Shown: in pieces, positions 1 to 10,000 of the stretch
How positions within the stretch are numbered: position 1 is the first letter of the stretch
Layout: each line of letters opens with the position of its first letter
NCBI GenBank assembly: GCA_964615195.1
Contig: CAZTNG010000001.1
Location: forward strand, 9,916 to 73,915
DNA: 64,000 bases
Origin: HGM20899 sp964615195
GTDB lineage: Bacteria; Pseudomonadota; Gammaproteobacteria; Enterobacterales; Succinivibrionaceae
Reading direction: 5' to 3'
Position numbers and translations under genes: made by a program
Notes under the pieces: generated by a model
What the model was told of the DNA's origin: nothing
Databases searched by the model: none
What the model saw: only the letters and a program-made list of their open reading frames with translations

Positions 1-40
1 TATCGTTAAAAATGTGCAATAACATTTATAAATAAATTCA

Positions 41-76
41 AAGCTCCTTATCTTTGTGGATAAGGAGCTTTTTTTT
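41..76 (+). terminator. Intrinsic terminator of a gene left of the window
   Basis: A perfect 12-bp inverted repeat (41-52 with 59-70) has a 6-base loop and runs straight into a T tract, the form of a rho-independent terminator reading rightwards. The gene it ends lies outside the window. Near aroK in other gammaproteobacteria that gene is often pilQ/hofQ, but nothing here shows it. Confidence 0.85.
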
Positions 77-224
77 GGTCTTGAACATGGTAAATAAAGA
101 TTAATATAACTCTAAACGTCAGAAATATTATATAATTCTAGACTAAGATTCAATTATTGAATAATGGTAATCTGTTCATTCATTATGGATGTACGTATTT
201 CGTAAGAAGAAAGTGATTAGGAAA

Positions 225-749
225 ATGGCAGAACAACAAAATATCTTTTTAGTGGGTCCTATGGGTGCGGGGAAAAGTACAATAGGCAGAACCCTTTCTG
301 AAATGGTAAATCTTGAATTTTTGGATTCAGACTCAGTCATAGAACAACGTACAGGAGCTGATATAGCTTGGGTGTTCGATGTTGAAGGTGAAGAAGGATT
401 TAGAAAACGCGAGGAAGCTGTAATTGATGACCTAACAGCTATGAATGGAATTATATTGGCGACTGGTGGTGGCGCAGTAAAAAATGCAAATAATCGTCGT
501 CATTTAGCTTCAAGAGGGATAGTTGTCTATCTAGAGACGTCAGTTGAAAAGCAGTTTGCAAGAACTGGTCGTGATAAAAGGCGTCCATTAATAAACAATG
601 ATACTCCATTAGAAACTTTAGAAAAGTTATCGAAGGAAAGAGAGCCTCTTTATCGTGAAGTTAGTGATATTGTAGTTAAAACAGATGATTTAAGTGCTAG
701 AACTATTGCACAAAAAATTATCGATGAAATAGAGAAACTAAAGGATTAG
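225..749 (+). CDS. aroK: Shikimate kinase I
   Basis: Phosphorylates shikimate at O3 with ATP in the cytoplasmic pathway to chorismate and aromatic amino acids. The 174-residue product opens MAEQQNIFLVGPMGAGKS, nearly identical to enterobacterial AroK. The Walker A loop lies at residues 11-18, the substrate-binding DSD near 32-34, and the GGG of ATGGGAV near 80. An in-frame ATG at 189 would add 12 basic residues; the ATG at 225 is preferred because it matches the family start and follows a TAGGA-like ribosome site. It is 5 bases ahead of aroB, so the two are co-transcribed. A TATAAT at 131-136 is a possible -10 without a clear -35. Confidence 0.96.
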   Translation: MAEQQNIFLVGPMGAGKSTIGRTLSEMVNLEFLDSDSVIEQRTGADIAWVFDVEGEEGFRKREEAVIDDLTAMNGIILATGGGAVKNANNRRHLASRGIVVYLETSVEKQFARTGRDKRRPLINNDTPLETLEKLSKEREPLYREVSDIVVKTDDLSARTIAQKIIDEIEKLKD

Positions 750-754
750 TTTGT

Positions 755-1831
755 ATGAAAAATCTAACGGTTGATTTGGGTGATAGAAGTTATCCTATTT
801 TTATAGATGAGAATTTGATAACTCAACCTGAGATATGGTCTAAATTTATCACTAAAAAAGGCAAAGCTGTTATTGTTACTAATACTACAGTTAAGCAGTG
901 GTATCTTGATCCGTTAGAGAATTCCTTACGGAGTCTAGGATTAACTGTATTAAGCTTAGTTTTACCTGATGGTGAAAAATATAAAAATCTAGAAAGTTAT
1001 AATACTATCATGACTTTTTTATTAGAGAATAATTGTGGTAGAGATACAACATTGTTTGCTTTAGGTGGTGGTGTTATTGGTGATCTTACAGGTTTTGCAG
1101 CATCAAGCTTTCAAAGAGGTGTGGATTTTATTCAAGTTCCAACGACTCTATTATCACATGTAGATTCTTCAGTTGGAGGTAAAACAGGAATCAATCATCC
1201 TTTAGGTAAAAACATGATAGGTGCTTTTTATCAACCAAAAGCCGTTATTATCGATCTTAATTGCCTAAAAACATTACCAAGCCGTGAGCTTGCTGCTGGA
1301 ATGGCCGAGGTTATTAAATATGGCATTATTTGGGATATAGATTTCTTCGAATTTTTGGAACAGCATACTGATGATATTTGGAATTTAAATAAACAAGTAT
1401 TAGCTGAGGTTATATTTAATTGCTGTTCAATAAAAGCTGAAGTTGTTCACATAGACGAGAAAGAGGGTGGTCTACGTGCAATTTTGAATCTAGGACATAC
1501 TTTTGGACATGCAATAGAAACATACATGGGGTATGGCGTTTGGTTGCATGGAGAAGGTGTTTCTGCTGGTACAGTGATAGCTGCTAGACTTGCAAAATAT
1601 AGAGGTAAAATATCAGATGATGATTTTTCAAGAATATGTGAATTATTGAAAGCTAATAAGTTGCCTGTGGATAAGCCGGATGAAATGCAAGTGGAAGATT
1701 TTTTGAAGCTTATGGTTCATGATAAGAAAACTAAGAATGGTAAAGTGAGATATATAGTTCCTGACTGTTTAGGTCATGCTTCTATGTATGATAATGTTAC
1801 TGAAGACGATATTCGTAAGATAATTAAATAA
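755..1831 (+). CDS. aroB: 3-dehydroquinate synthase
   Basis: Converts DAHP to 3-dehydroquinate, the second step of the shikimate pathway, using NAD and a divalent metal. The 358-residue length matches the family (about 360). Visible signatures are DGEKYKN, the glycine-rich GGGVIGDLTGF, the long VPTTLLSHVDSSVGGKTGIN segment, and the zinc-ligand region LNLGHTFGHAIE. It begins 5 bases after aroK, with an AAGGATT ribosome site inside the end of aroK, forming the classic aroKB pair. Confidence 0.97.
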   Translation: MKNLTVDLGDRSYPIFIDENLITQPEIWSKFITKKGKAVIVTNTTVKQWYLDPLENSLRSLGLTVLSLVLPDGEKYKNLESYNTIMTFLLENNCGRDTTLFALGGGVIGDLTGFAASSFQRGVDFIQVPTTLLSHVDSSVGGKTGINHPLGKNMIGAFYQPKAVIIDLNCLKTLPSRELAAGMAEVIKYGIIWDIDFFEFLEQHTDDIWNLNKQVLAEVIFNCCSIKAEVVHIDEKEGGLRAILNLGHTFGHAIETYMGYGVWLHGEGVSAGTVIAARLAKYRGKISDDDFSRICELLKANKLPVDKPDEMQVEDFLKLMVHDKKTKNGKVRYIVPDCLGHASMYDNVTEDDIRKIIK

Positions 1832-1878
1832 AATATAAGTATAAAGATAATAAAAAAATCTAATAGGGATATATATAT

Positions 1879-3552
1879 ATGGCTCTTGAACAATTACCGA
1901 TGTTACCAGGTCAAACTACTTTGGTAGAAAGGGTTAGATATCAGCTTGCAGTTGGTACTCCATTTTTATTTCTTACAGGTGATTCTGGTTCTGGTAAAAC
2001 AGTATTATGTGAAAAAATTTGCAGTGCAGTTGAGAATGATTATTTATGCGCCTTTGTACCTTGCTCAGAGGTTCCATCGCTACTAAAGTTGAGAGAGCTA
2101 TTATTGCAGCAATTATCTCCTACAACTGTTTTTAATGCTGAGGATAAACTACTAGGCACTGTACAAAGAATCAATTTTAATACAAGTAAGGTAGTTATTG
2201 TTGTTGATAATATTGATAAGGCTCCAGATAGTTTTTTAATTGAATTAGCTGAAATTTATCAAACATATAAATCTCAAGAATTGTTTAATATTATATTAAC
2301 TTCGGCTACATCATGGGCTGATGCAAGAGTTAGGAGTCTTAAAGAGATTGGTATTACGCCAATTGAAATTGAAATTCCGTATCTAAATAACCAGGATAAA
2401 TTGAATGAACTTGAATATTATTTGCGTCAATATGGCGTGAAAGTTAGTGATAGGGATTTAGTTAACATACCAGAAATAGAAAAAAAATGTAGTCCTGAAG
2501 ATGTTAGAAAATTAGCTCAGAAGCTAACTGATAAAAACAAGGAGTCTGCTATGAATAATGACACTAAGAGTGTAGAAAAGAAAGTAAAAAATAAAGTTGA
2601 AAAAGAGACCGCTAAAGTTAATAAAACTTCAAAAGTATCTTTGATTCTTACTATGTGTGCATTGGTTATTGCCGTGGGTGTTTTGGGTTTTGTTTGGTAC
2701 AAACAAAGTAATACAAATATAGTTTTTTCTAAAAATGTTCCAGATAATTCATTAAAGCAAACACCACCTTCTCAATTAAATCAGGAATTTGAGGAACAAA
2801 AAACAGAAAATGAAGAATCTGAAAATGATTCATTTATTTCAGATTTGCCTGATACCGTAGAAGAAAATCCTGTTGTTGTAGCAGAAACAACTGAAGAACC
2901 AAAAAATGAAATTGTTGTTCCTGATGAAGAATTAACTGAAATTGAAAATACTGTTGCTACAGACGAAAAAAAATCTTTATCTAGTAAGATGGATGATACT
3001 GACGTCAATAAGTTAGTTAATGATAGTGTAAGTATTGATAAAACTACGCAAAAAGCGGAAAACAGTAGTAAGTCTCAAAATGAAGCTAATAAGGTAAGCG
3101 ACAATTCTGCTGATAAAGCTAGTGTTAAGTCTGAATCTGATACAGTTGTTGCTCCAGCTGTAAATGAAGAGTCCTCAGCAAGTAAAGACAATGCGAAAGA
3201 AGAAAAGGTTGACAATGTTAGTGTAAAGAAAGATGTCCTACCTGAAACAACAGAAAAAGCTGAAGTTCAACAAGATAATATTAAAAATGATTTTCAAAGT
3301 TTAGATAATAAGCATTATTCTGTCCAACTAATGGCTACAAAATCTAAGGCTGATGCTCAAAGTTTTGCCTCTAAACTTGAGGGAAATTCCTGGGTTTTAT
3401 TTAGAAATAAAGACAAAAATTATATAGTTATGTGGGGCGACTTTGAAAGTTCTCAAATGGCAACAACTGCAATTAAAACTTTGCCAAAAAATGTTCGTAA
3501 TCAAGGACCATGGGCAAAGAAAATTGGCAAAGTAAAACAAGAAATAAATTAA
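1879..3552 (+). CDS. damX: DamX-like SPOR-domain cell division protein
   Basis: An inner-membrane protein with a periplasmic SPOR domain that binds denuded peptidoglycan at the septum. The order is an N-terminal AAA-type ATPase domain with Walker A GDSGSGKT at 34-41 and a Walker B-like KVVIVVDNIDKA near 105-120. One transmembrane helix follows near 252-274, then an acidic Ser/Thr/Glu-rich linker of roughly 200 residues, and a C-terminal SPOR domain from about 478 (KHYSVQLMATKSKADA). It is longer than E. coli DamX (557 against 428), mostly in the linker. Position after aroB supports the name. The dam gene that usually follows is absent. The ribosome site is weak. Confidence 0.88.
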   Translation: MALEQLPMLPGQTTLVERVRYQLAVGTPFLFLTGDSGSGKTVLCEKICSAVENDYLCAFVPCSEVPSLLKLRELLLQQLSPTTVFNAEDKLLGTVQRINFNTSKVVIVVDNIDKAPDSFLIELAEIYQTYKSQELFNIILTSATSWADARVRSLKEIGITPIEIEIPYLNNQDKLNELEYYLRQYGVKVSDRDLVNIPEIEKKCSPEDVRKLAQKLTDKNKESAMNNDTKSVEKKVKNKVEKETAKVNKTSKVSLILTMCALVIAVGVLGFVWYKQSNTNIVFSKNVPDNSLKQTPPSQLNQEFEEQKTENEESENDSFISDLPDTVEENPVVVAETTEEPKNEIVVPDEELTEIENTVATDEKKSLSSKMDDTDVNKLVNDSVSIDKTTQKAENSSKSQNEANKVSDNSADKASVKSESDTVVAPAVNEESSASKDNAKEEKVDNVSVKKDVLPETTEKAEVQQDNIKNDFQSLDNKHYSVQLMATKSKADAQSFASKLEGNSWVLFRNKDKNYIVMWGDFESSQMATTAIKTLPKNVRNQGPWAKKIGKVKQEIN

Positions 3553-3568
3553 AGGATAAGTACCAAAT

Positions 3569-4237
3569 ATGAAGTATTTAATAGCTCCATCAATATTATC
3601 AGCTGATTTAGCTCGTTTAGGTGATGATGTTGCAAAGGTTATAGAATCTGGTGCAGATGTGGTTCATTTTGACGTTATGGATAACCACTACGTACCTAAT
3701 TTAACCTTTGGACCTCAAATATGTTCAGCATTAAAGAAATACGGTATTTCTGCTCCAATAGATGTACATTTAATGGTATCCCCAGTTGATGAATTAATCA
3801 CAGCTTTTGCTCAAGCTGGAGCCTCAAGTATAACTTTTCATCCAGAAGCAACTGGTCATATTGATCGATCATTACAATTGATAAAGAGTTTTAACTGTAA
3901 ATGTGGTTTAGCTTTAAATCCAGCGACCCCTCTTTCTATTCTTGATTATGTTTGGGACAAGATAGATATGATTGTGATCATGTCTGTTAATCCTGGTTTT
4001 GGTGGCCAAAAATTTATTGATTCTGCATTACGTAAAATTGCAGATTTAAAAGTTTTGGCAAAAGAACATGGGCGTGAAGATTTGATCATAGAAGTTGATG
4101 GTGGTGTTAAGATTGAAAATATTGCGCAAATTGCAAAGGCAGGTGCGTCAATGTTTGTAGCTGGTTCTGCAATTTTTGGTAGTAATGATTATAAGGCTAC
4201 AATTACCGCTATGAGATCGAAACTCGCGGAGGTTTAA
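3569..4237 (+). CDS. rpe: Ribulose-phosphate 3-epimerase
   Basis: Interconverts ribulose-5-phosphate and xylulose-5-phosphate in the pentose phosphate pathway. This 222-residue TIM barrel shows the family blocks SILSADLARLGD, HFDVMDNHYVPNLTFG, VHLMV, NPGFGGQKF and EVDGGV, which carry the metal ligands and the catalytic aspartates. An AAAGGA ribosome site lies in the 16-base gap after damX. Its stop codon overlaps the gph start by one base, indicating translational coupling. Confidence 0.97.
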   Translation: MKYLIAPSILSADLARLGDDVAKVIESGADVVHFDVMDNHYVPNLTFGPQICSALKKYGISAPIDVHLMVSPVDELITAFAQAGASSITFHPEATGHIDRSLQLIKSFNCKCGLALNPATPLSILDYVWDKIDMIVIMSVNPGFGGQKFIDSALRKIADLKVLAKEHGREDLIIEVDGGVKIENIAQIAKAGASMFVAGSAIFGSNDYKATITAMRSKLAEV

Positions 4238-4932
4238 TGAAGCTTGAATCTTTACCAAAATTAGTAATGTTTGATTTGGATGGGACTTTGGCAGACACCG
4301 TTCCACAACTTCATGAAGCTGTATTAGCAGCATTACGTAAAGTTGGTAAAAATCCAATAACAATTGAACAAACCCGTTCCTATGTTGGTAATGGTGCAAT
4401 GCTTCTTATTGCAAGAGCTATTGCTAGAACTCAAGAAGTTAGGTTAGAAGATTTAGATCGTGATTTGTTAGCAGTTGCTAGGAATGAATTTAATTTAGTT
4501 TATTCAAATTGTTTCGATTGTAGCAAATCAATTTATCCAAAGGTTTTGGAGACTTTATCTTATTTGAAAAGTAAATGTGTGAAATTAGCAGTTGTTTCAA
4601 ATAAACCTAATAGATTTATAGTGCCAATACTTGAAAAGGCTGGGTTGCTGAAGTATTTTGATGAAACTTTGGGTAGTGAGGTTATTCCTGAAACCAAACC
4701 CAATGCAGCACCGTTAATTTATGTTTGTCAAAAGATTGGTGTTTCAACAAATGATGCAGTTATGGTTGGTGATTCCTATAATGACATTTTAGCAGCACGA
4801 AATGCTTCTATTACAAGTATAGGTCTTACTTATGGCTACAATAGAGGGTTAGACATAAGAGATAGCTCTCCAGATTATGTTTTTGATGATTTTTGTTCGG
4901 TTTATAATTTATTTAAATCATTTGACGTTTAG
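4237..4932 (+). CDS. gph: Phosphoglycolate phosphatase, HAD family
   Basis: Dephosphorylates 2-phosphoglycolate, the by-product of oxidative DNA 3'-end repair. The 231-residue protein has HAD motif I at its N-terminus (FDLDGTLADTVP), motif II around VVSNKP and motif IV as GDSYNDILAARNA. Its place between rpe and trpS is the standard one for gph, which separates it from other HAD phosphatases. The start ATG shares one base with the rpe stop. Confidence 0.93.
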   Translation: MKLESLPKLVMFDLDGTLADTVPQLHEAVLAALRKVGKNPITIEQTRSYVGNGAMLLIARAIARTQEVRLEDLDRDLLAVARNEFNLVYSNCFDCSKSIYPKVLETLSYLKSKCVKLAVVSNKPNRFIVPILEKAGLLKYFDETLGSEVIPETKPNAAPLIYVCQKIGVSTNDAVMVGDSYNDILAARNASITSIGLTYGYNRGLDIRDSSPDYVFDDFCSVYNLFKSFDV

Positions 4933-4944
4933 CAAGGATATTTT

Positions 4945-5949
4945 ATGAAGGAAATAGTTTTTAGTGGAGCTCAGCCATCAGGTCAGCTTTCAATTGGTAA
5001 TTATATTGGAGCTTTACGTCAATGGGTTGCAATGCAAGACCAATATGATTGCATTTTCAGTGTCGTTGATCTTCACGCTATTACGGTTCGTCAAGATCCA
5101 AAAGTATTGCATGATGCAATCTTCAATACTTTAGCTTTATACCTTGCTGTAGGTATAGATCCTATAAAAAGTACCATTTTTTTACAATCTCAGGTCCCTG
5201 AACATACACAGTTATCATGGGTTTTGAATTGTTACACTCAAATGGGTGAGTTATCTAGAATGACTCAATTTAAGGATAAATCAAAACGTTATGAAGGAAA
5301 TGTAACTGCCGGCCTATTTGATTATCCCGTATTGATGGCCGCAGATATTTTAGTATATCAAGCTAACTTGGTTCCTGTAGGGGAAGATCAGCTTCAGCAT
5401 CTTGAACTAACAAGAGATGTTGCATTTAGATTTAATCAATTATACGGTGATACTTTTGTACTTCCTAAAGGATTTACGCCAAAGGAAGGGGCTAGAGTTA
5501 TGAGCTTACAAGATCCAACAAAAAAAATGTCAAAGTCTGATGATAATCGTAATAATGTTATTACTCTTTTAGAGGATCCTAAATCAATTGTTAAGAAGTT
5601 AAAGAAAGCTGTAACAGATTGCGATGAACCACCTGTAGTTCGTTACGATTGGGAAAACAAACCCGGTGTTTCTAACTTACTAGATTTGATGAGTGCTGTA
5701 AGTAATAAATCTGTTGAAGAATTAGTGACACATTTTGATGGTAAACTCTATGGTCATTTTAAGACAGAGGTTGCTGATGCAGTTGTAGCATTGTTAGAGC
5801 CAATTCAACAAAGGTATAAGGATTTGCGTGCTAATGAGGATTATTTGCGTCAAATTTTTGCAGATGGTGCATTAAAAGCACGTGCAAGAGCTCAAGTTAC
5901 AATTGATAAGGTTTATAACGCTGTTGGTTTTGTCAGTCGTAATAAATAA
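4945..5949 (+). CDS. trpS: Tryptophanyl-tRNA synthetase
   Basis: Charges tRNA-Trp. A class I synthetase of 334 residues, the usual bacterial length. The HIGH-equivalent appears in PSGQLSIGNYIGA near the N-terminus and the KMSKS loop in PTKKMSKSDDN near residue 195. It follows gph by 12 bases with an AAGGA ribosome site, completing the conserved aroK-trpS cluster. No terminator follows, so transcription may continue into the efflux genes. Confidence 0.97.
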   Translation: MKEIVFSGAQPSGQLSIGNYIGALRQWVAMQDQYDCIFSVVDLHAITVRQDPKVLHDAIFNTLALYLAVGIDPIKSTIFLQSQVPEHTQLSWVLNCYTQMGELSRMTQFKDKSKRYEGNVTAGLFDYPVLMAADILVYQANLVPVGEDQLQHLELTRDVAFRFNQLYGDTFVLPKGFTPKEGARVMSLQDPTKKMSKSDDNRNNVITLLEDPKSIVKKLKKAVTDCDEPPVVRYDWENKPGVSNLLDLMSAVSNKSVEELVTHFDGKLYGHFKTEVADAVVALLEPIQQRYKDLRANEDYLRQIFADGALKARARAQVTIDKVYNAVGFVSRNK

Positions 5950-5960
5950 GGATTCAGTTG

Positions 5961-7085
5961 ATGTTTAAGGGATTTTTAGCCTTTATTTTTATAGTTATTA
6001 TTTCTGCTGGCTTATATGGTATTAAAGTCAGTGGAATTCTAAATAAAGAGGCTAAAAATTCTCAAATTATTGATGATAAAACTGTACGTGTTGCTCAAGT
6101 TGTAGCTTCAGAATCTGGTACAGTTTTACCATTAGTAGGAAGAGTTCAAGCAAATAAATCGTTAAAAATTACACCTGAGGTAACAGCAAGGGTCAGTAAG
6201 ATTTTTGTAAAATCTACTCAATCTGTTAAAAAAGGTGATATTTTAATTGAATTAGATAATGTTAAAGAAAAAGCTCATTTAAAAGAAGCAATTGTTAATT
6301 ATGAAAATCAATTGCGCAAGCTTAAGGTTTCTCGTACGCTTAAAGCAAAGGGCGTAGTTAGTTTGGATGCTTTAGATCAGTTAGAAGCTGCAGTAGAAGC
6401 TCAAAAAGCTATTGTCCAAGCAAGAGAAGTTGAACTTAATGAGCGTACAATTTATGCCCCATTCTCTGGTGTATTGAGTTTACACCAATTAACCGAAGGC
6501 CAATTTGTAAAACCCGGTAATATACTGTTACAGTTAGATGATTTGAGTAAAGTGTATGTGGATTTTCAAATTCCTGAAAGGTTTTTATCCCAAATTGTTG
6601 TTGGTCAAGAAGTAACGGCTGTTACAGATGCTTGGCCAGGTCGAATATATGTTGGACGTATTGAGGAAATTGATACTCACGTTAATAGTGACACATTAGC
6701 CATAAAGGTGAGAATTTATTTTGCTAATAAAAGCTTAGAATTACTTGATGGAATGATGCTAGAAATGTCATTAAATTTAGCTACAGAGAAGCTTCCAGTT
6801 GTTCCTCTTAAAGCTATCAGTTACTCAGGTGATGATCGTTTTGTGTACATTTTACGAAATAACATTGTGTCTCGTAGAAAGGTAATATTAGGTCCTGTAA
6901 ATGGGGCTAATGTCTCAATTAAGCAAGGTTTAAGAGTAAATTCTACAGTTGTTGTAGAAGGTATAGAGAAACTCCACGATGGTGATAAAGTATCTATCTT
7001 AAAGAAAGATGATGAATTAGATTTTACAGGAGATGTTCCTTTAAAGAAAAAGGATAAAAAGAACAATGAGGATATAGTCCTTTGA
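5961..7085 (+). CDS. RND efflux periplasmic adaptor (membrane fusion protein)
   Basis: The adaptor that links an inner-membrane RND pump to an outer-membrane channel. The 374-residue protein has an N-terminal hydrophobic anchor (about 1-24, no lipobox cysteine). A split lipoyl/barrel-sandwich domain contains RVQANKSLKITPEVTARV and the later YAPFSGVLSLHQL, a short hairpin separates the halves, and a beta-barrel domain and a lysine-rich tail follow. The ATG at 5961 lies 8 bases after AAGGA, better than the TTG three bases upstream. Its end overlaps the pump gene by 4 bases. The substrate cannot be told from sequence, and no family symbol is assigned. Confidence 0.9.
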   Translation: MFKGFLAFIFIVIISAGLYGIKVSGILNKEAKNSQIIDDKTVRVAQVVASESGTVLPLVGRVQANKSLKITPEVTARVSKIFVKSTQSVKKGDILIELDNVKEKAHLKEAIVNYENQLRKLKVSRTLKAKGVVSLDALDQLEAAVEAQKAIVQAREVELNERTIYAPFSGVLSLHQLTEGQFVKPGNILLQLDDLSKVYVDFQIPERFLSQIVVGQEVTAVTDAWPGRIYVGRIEEIDTHVNSDTLAIKVRIYFANKSLELLDGMMLEMSLNLATEKLPVVPLKAISYSGDDRFVYILRNNIVSRRKVILGPVNGANVSIKQGLRVNSTVVVEGIEKLHDGDKVSILKKDDELDFTGDVPLKKKDKKNNEDIVL

Positions 7086-10000
7086 TTTTAAGTGAAATTT
7101 CAATAAAACGTCCTATTAGTGCAATAGTTTTGAGTTCATTGCTATTAATTTTTGGAATAATTTCTTTCTTACGTTTACCTGTTAGGGAACTTCCTAATGT
7201 TAATGTTCCTTCTATAACGATTACTACAGTATATTCTGGTGCATCTCCAGAAGTTATGGAAAGTCGTGTTACTAAAATTATAGAAGATGAACTGTCTGGT
7301 ATTTCAGGCGTTTCACAAATAGTTTCAAATAGTAGAATGGGTAAGTCTTGGATTTCGATAGAATTTAAGCAAAATAAAAATATGCTTGAAGCTATTTCCG
7401 ATGCAAGAGATGCTGTGTCAAGAGCGAGAAAAAATTTACCAAATGATATAGATGAGCCGATAGTTACTAGGGATAATGGTGAAGATGAAGTGGTTTTATG
7501 GTTGAATTTATCAAGTTCAACTATGGATCGTGTAGAGTTGTCAGATTACGCTGATAAATTTGTTGTTAAAAACATTAGTTTAGTAGACGGCGTTTCCCAA
7601 GTTAAAACAGTTGGAGCTTTGGAAAAGGTAATGTATATAAAGTTGGTTCCGTCAAGAATGACAGCTTTAGGTATTACTGTAAATGATATTATTTCCGCAA
7701 TCGGATATGAGAATATAGAACTTCCTAGTGGCGAAATTAGAAATAATGACATGCTTTTCCCAGTTGAAATTAAACGTGTCTATGTTGATGCAGCATCGTT
7801 TGAACAGTTACCAATAAGACATAATGGCTTAGAACAGACTATTAGGTTGCGTGATGTTGCAACAGTGGAAGTTAAGGCTAAAAATGAAGAAAGTGTTTAT
7901 CATCGCAATGGAATATCTAGTATTGGTATAGGTATTATTCCTCAATCAAATGCTAATCCTTTGGATGTTTCTAGCAATATTCGTAAAGAAGTTGATTCAT
8001 TAAAGAAATTCGTTCCAGATGGAGCAAATTTAGAAATTGATTTTGACAGTACAGTTTATATTAGAAATTCAATAGATGAAGTTTATAGTACATTAGTTAT
8101 TACTGCTTTGCTAGTTGTTGGTGTACTATATTTCTTTATTGGTTCTTGGAGAACAACTTTAATTCCTGCAATAACAGTCCCAATTTCCTTAGTTGCTTCG
8201 TTTATTGGAGCTTGGTTATTTGGATTTTCTATTAACATTATAACATTGTTAAGTCTTATTTTAGCCATAGGCTTAGTTGTAGATGATGCTATAGTAATGG
8301 TCGAAAATATCTCGCATCATTTAGATGCTGGTGAGTCTGTTTTAGTGGCATGTTGGCATGGATCTCAAGAAGTAGGTTTTGCAATTGTTGCCACAACAAT
8401 AGTGCTAATAATGATTTTTTTGCCATTAATGTTTATGCAAGGCATAACAGGGTCAATGTTTATTGAATTTGCAGTATTGTTATCTTTAGCTGTCTTTTTT
8501 TCAGGTTTGATTGCACTTACTTTGTCACCTGCATTATGTGGATTTCTGTTAAAAAATAAGTCCGAAAATAGAGGGATTATTATAAAATTCTTTGATTTAT
8601 GCTTGGAATTAGTTGAAAAAATGTATGCAGGAATATTACGTTTCCTATTAAAGTTTGCCTTCGTATATCCTGCAATAATAGTGGCAATTATTGGTGGTAT
8701 GTATTTGTTATATGAATCAATACCTCATCAATTTGCACCTTCTGAAGATAGAGGTGTTATATATATTTACGCTGGTGGAGAAGAAGGAACAAGTATCCAT
8801 CGAATGAAAAGAAATATGCAAAATATTGAGGATCGTCTTTTACCGTATTTAGGAAAAGGGGTTGTTAAGTCTATAAGCTTTAGTACGCCTTCATTAGGGC
8901 AAGGAACAGATCAAAGTGGTTTTGTTGTTCTACAACTAGAAGATTGGCAAAATAGAACGGTTAGATCATCAGATTTCATAAAAGAATTAAAAAATAAACT
9001 TGGTAATATTCCTGATTTGAGAGTTTATGTATACGAGCCTGGTTTTAAGGGTGCTTCAGGTTCTCCTGTTAAATATATAATAAGAGGTTCTACATATGAA
9101 TCTTTAAATGAAATAACAAGACAATTATTGATAGCAGGTAATAAGGCAGGGATATTAATAAATGCTGATACTAACTATACTGAAACTACTCCAGAAATAG
9201 AGGTTAGTTTAAATATTGATAAAGCTGCTGTTGTTGGTGTTTCACTTATTGATGTATCTAAGGCTTTACAAACTGCATTAGGAGGAACATCACATACCAC
9301 TTTTGTGGATAAGGGTGAAGAATATGATGTTTATCTTAGAGCAGAGGAAAATGAATTTAAAGATTTAAACCAAATAAGTCTTTTAAACATTAGAACTATT
9401 AAAGGGGAAATGGTTTCATTAGGGAGTATTGCTGAATTTAAATTAAAAGCAAGAGCAAAAAAATTACCACATTATAATAGGCAAAAAGCTATTACTATTA
9501 CAGCTCATCCTGCTAGTGGAAAAAGTTTAGGTGAAGTTTTGGATTGGATGGATAATTGGTCAAGTAAAAATTTGAATAAAGATATGTCCATAGCATTAAG
9601 TGGTGAATCAAAAAATTTTAGAGAAAGTGAAAATGATTTGGTCATGGTGTTAGGATTAGCCATTCTAGTTACATTCTTAGTATTAGCAGCTCAATTTGAA
9701 AGTTTTATTCATCCTATTGTTGTAATGATAACAATTCCTCTAGGTTTGTTTGGTGGATTACTAGGCTTGTGGATATTAGGTGTATCGTTAAATATATATA
9801 GTCAAATTGGAATGCTATTACTTATAGGTATGGTAACAAAAAATGGCATTTTAATTGTGGAGTTTGCAAATCAGTTACGTGTTAAAGGTAATAATTTGTA
9901 TGATTCTGTTTTAAAGGCTTCGGTTCGTAGATTAAAGCCAATACTTATGACTTCGCTTACAGCAATAATAGGAGCTTTACCATTAATTATTGCTAAAGGT

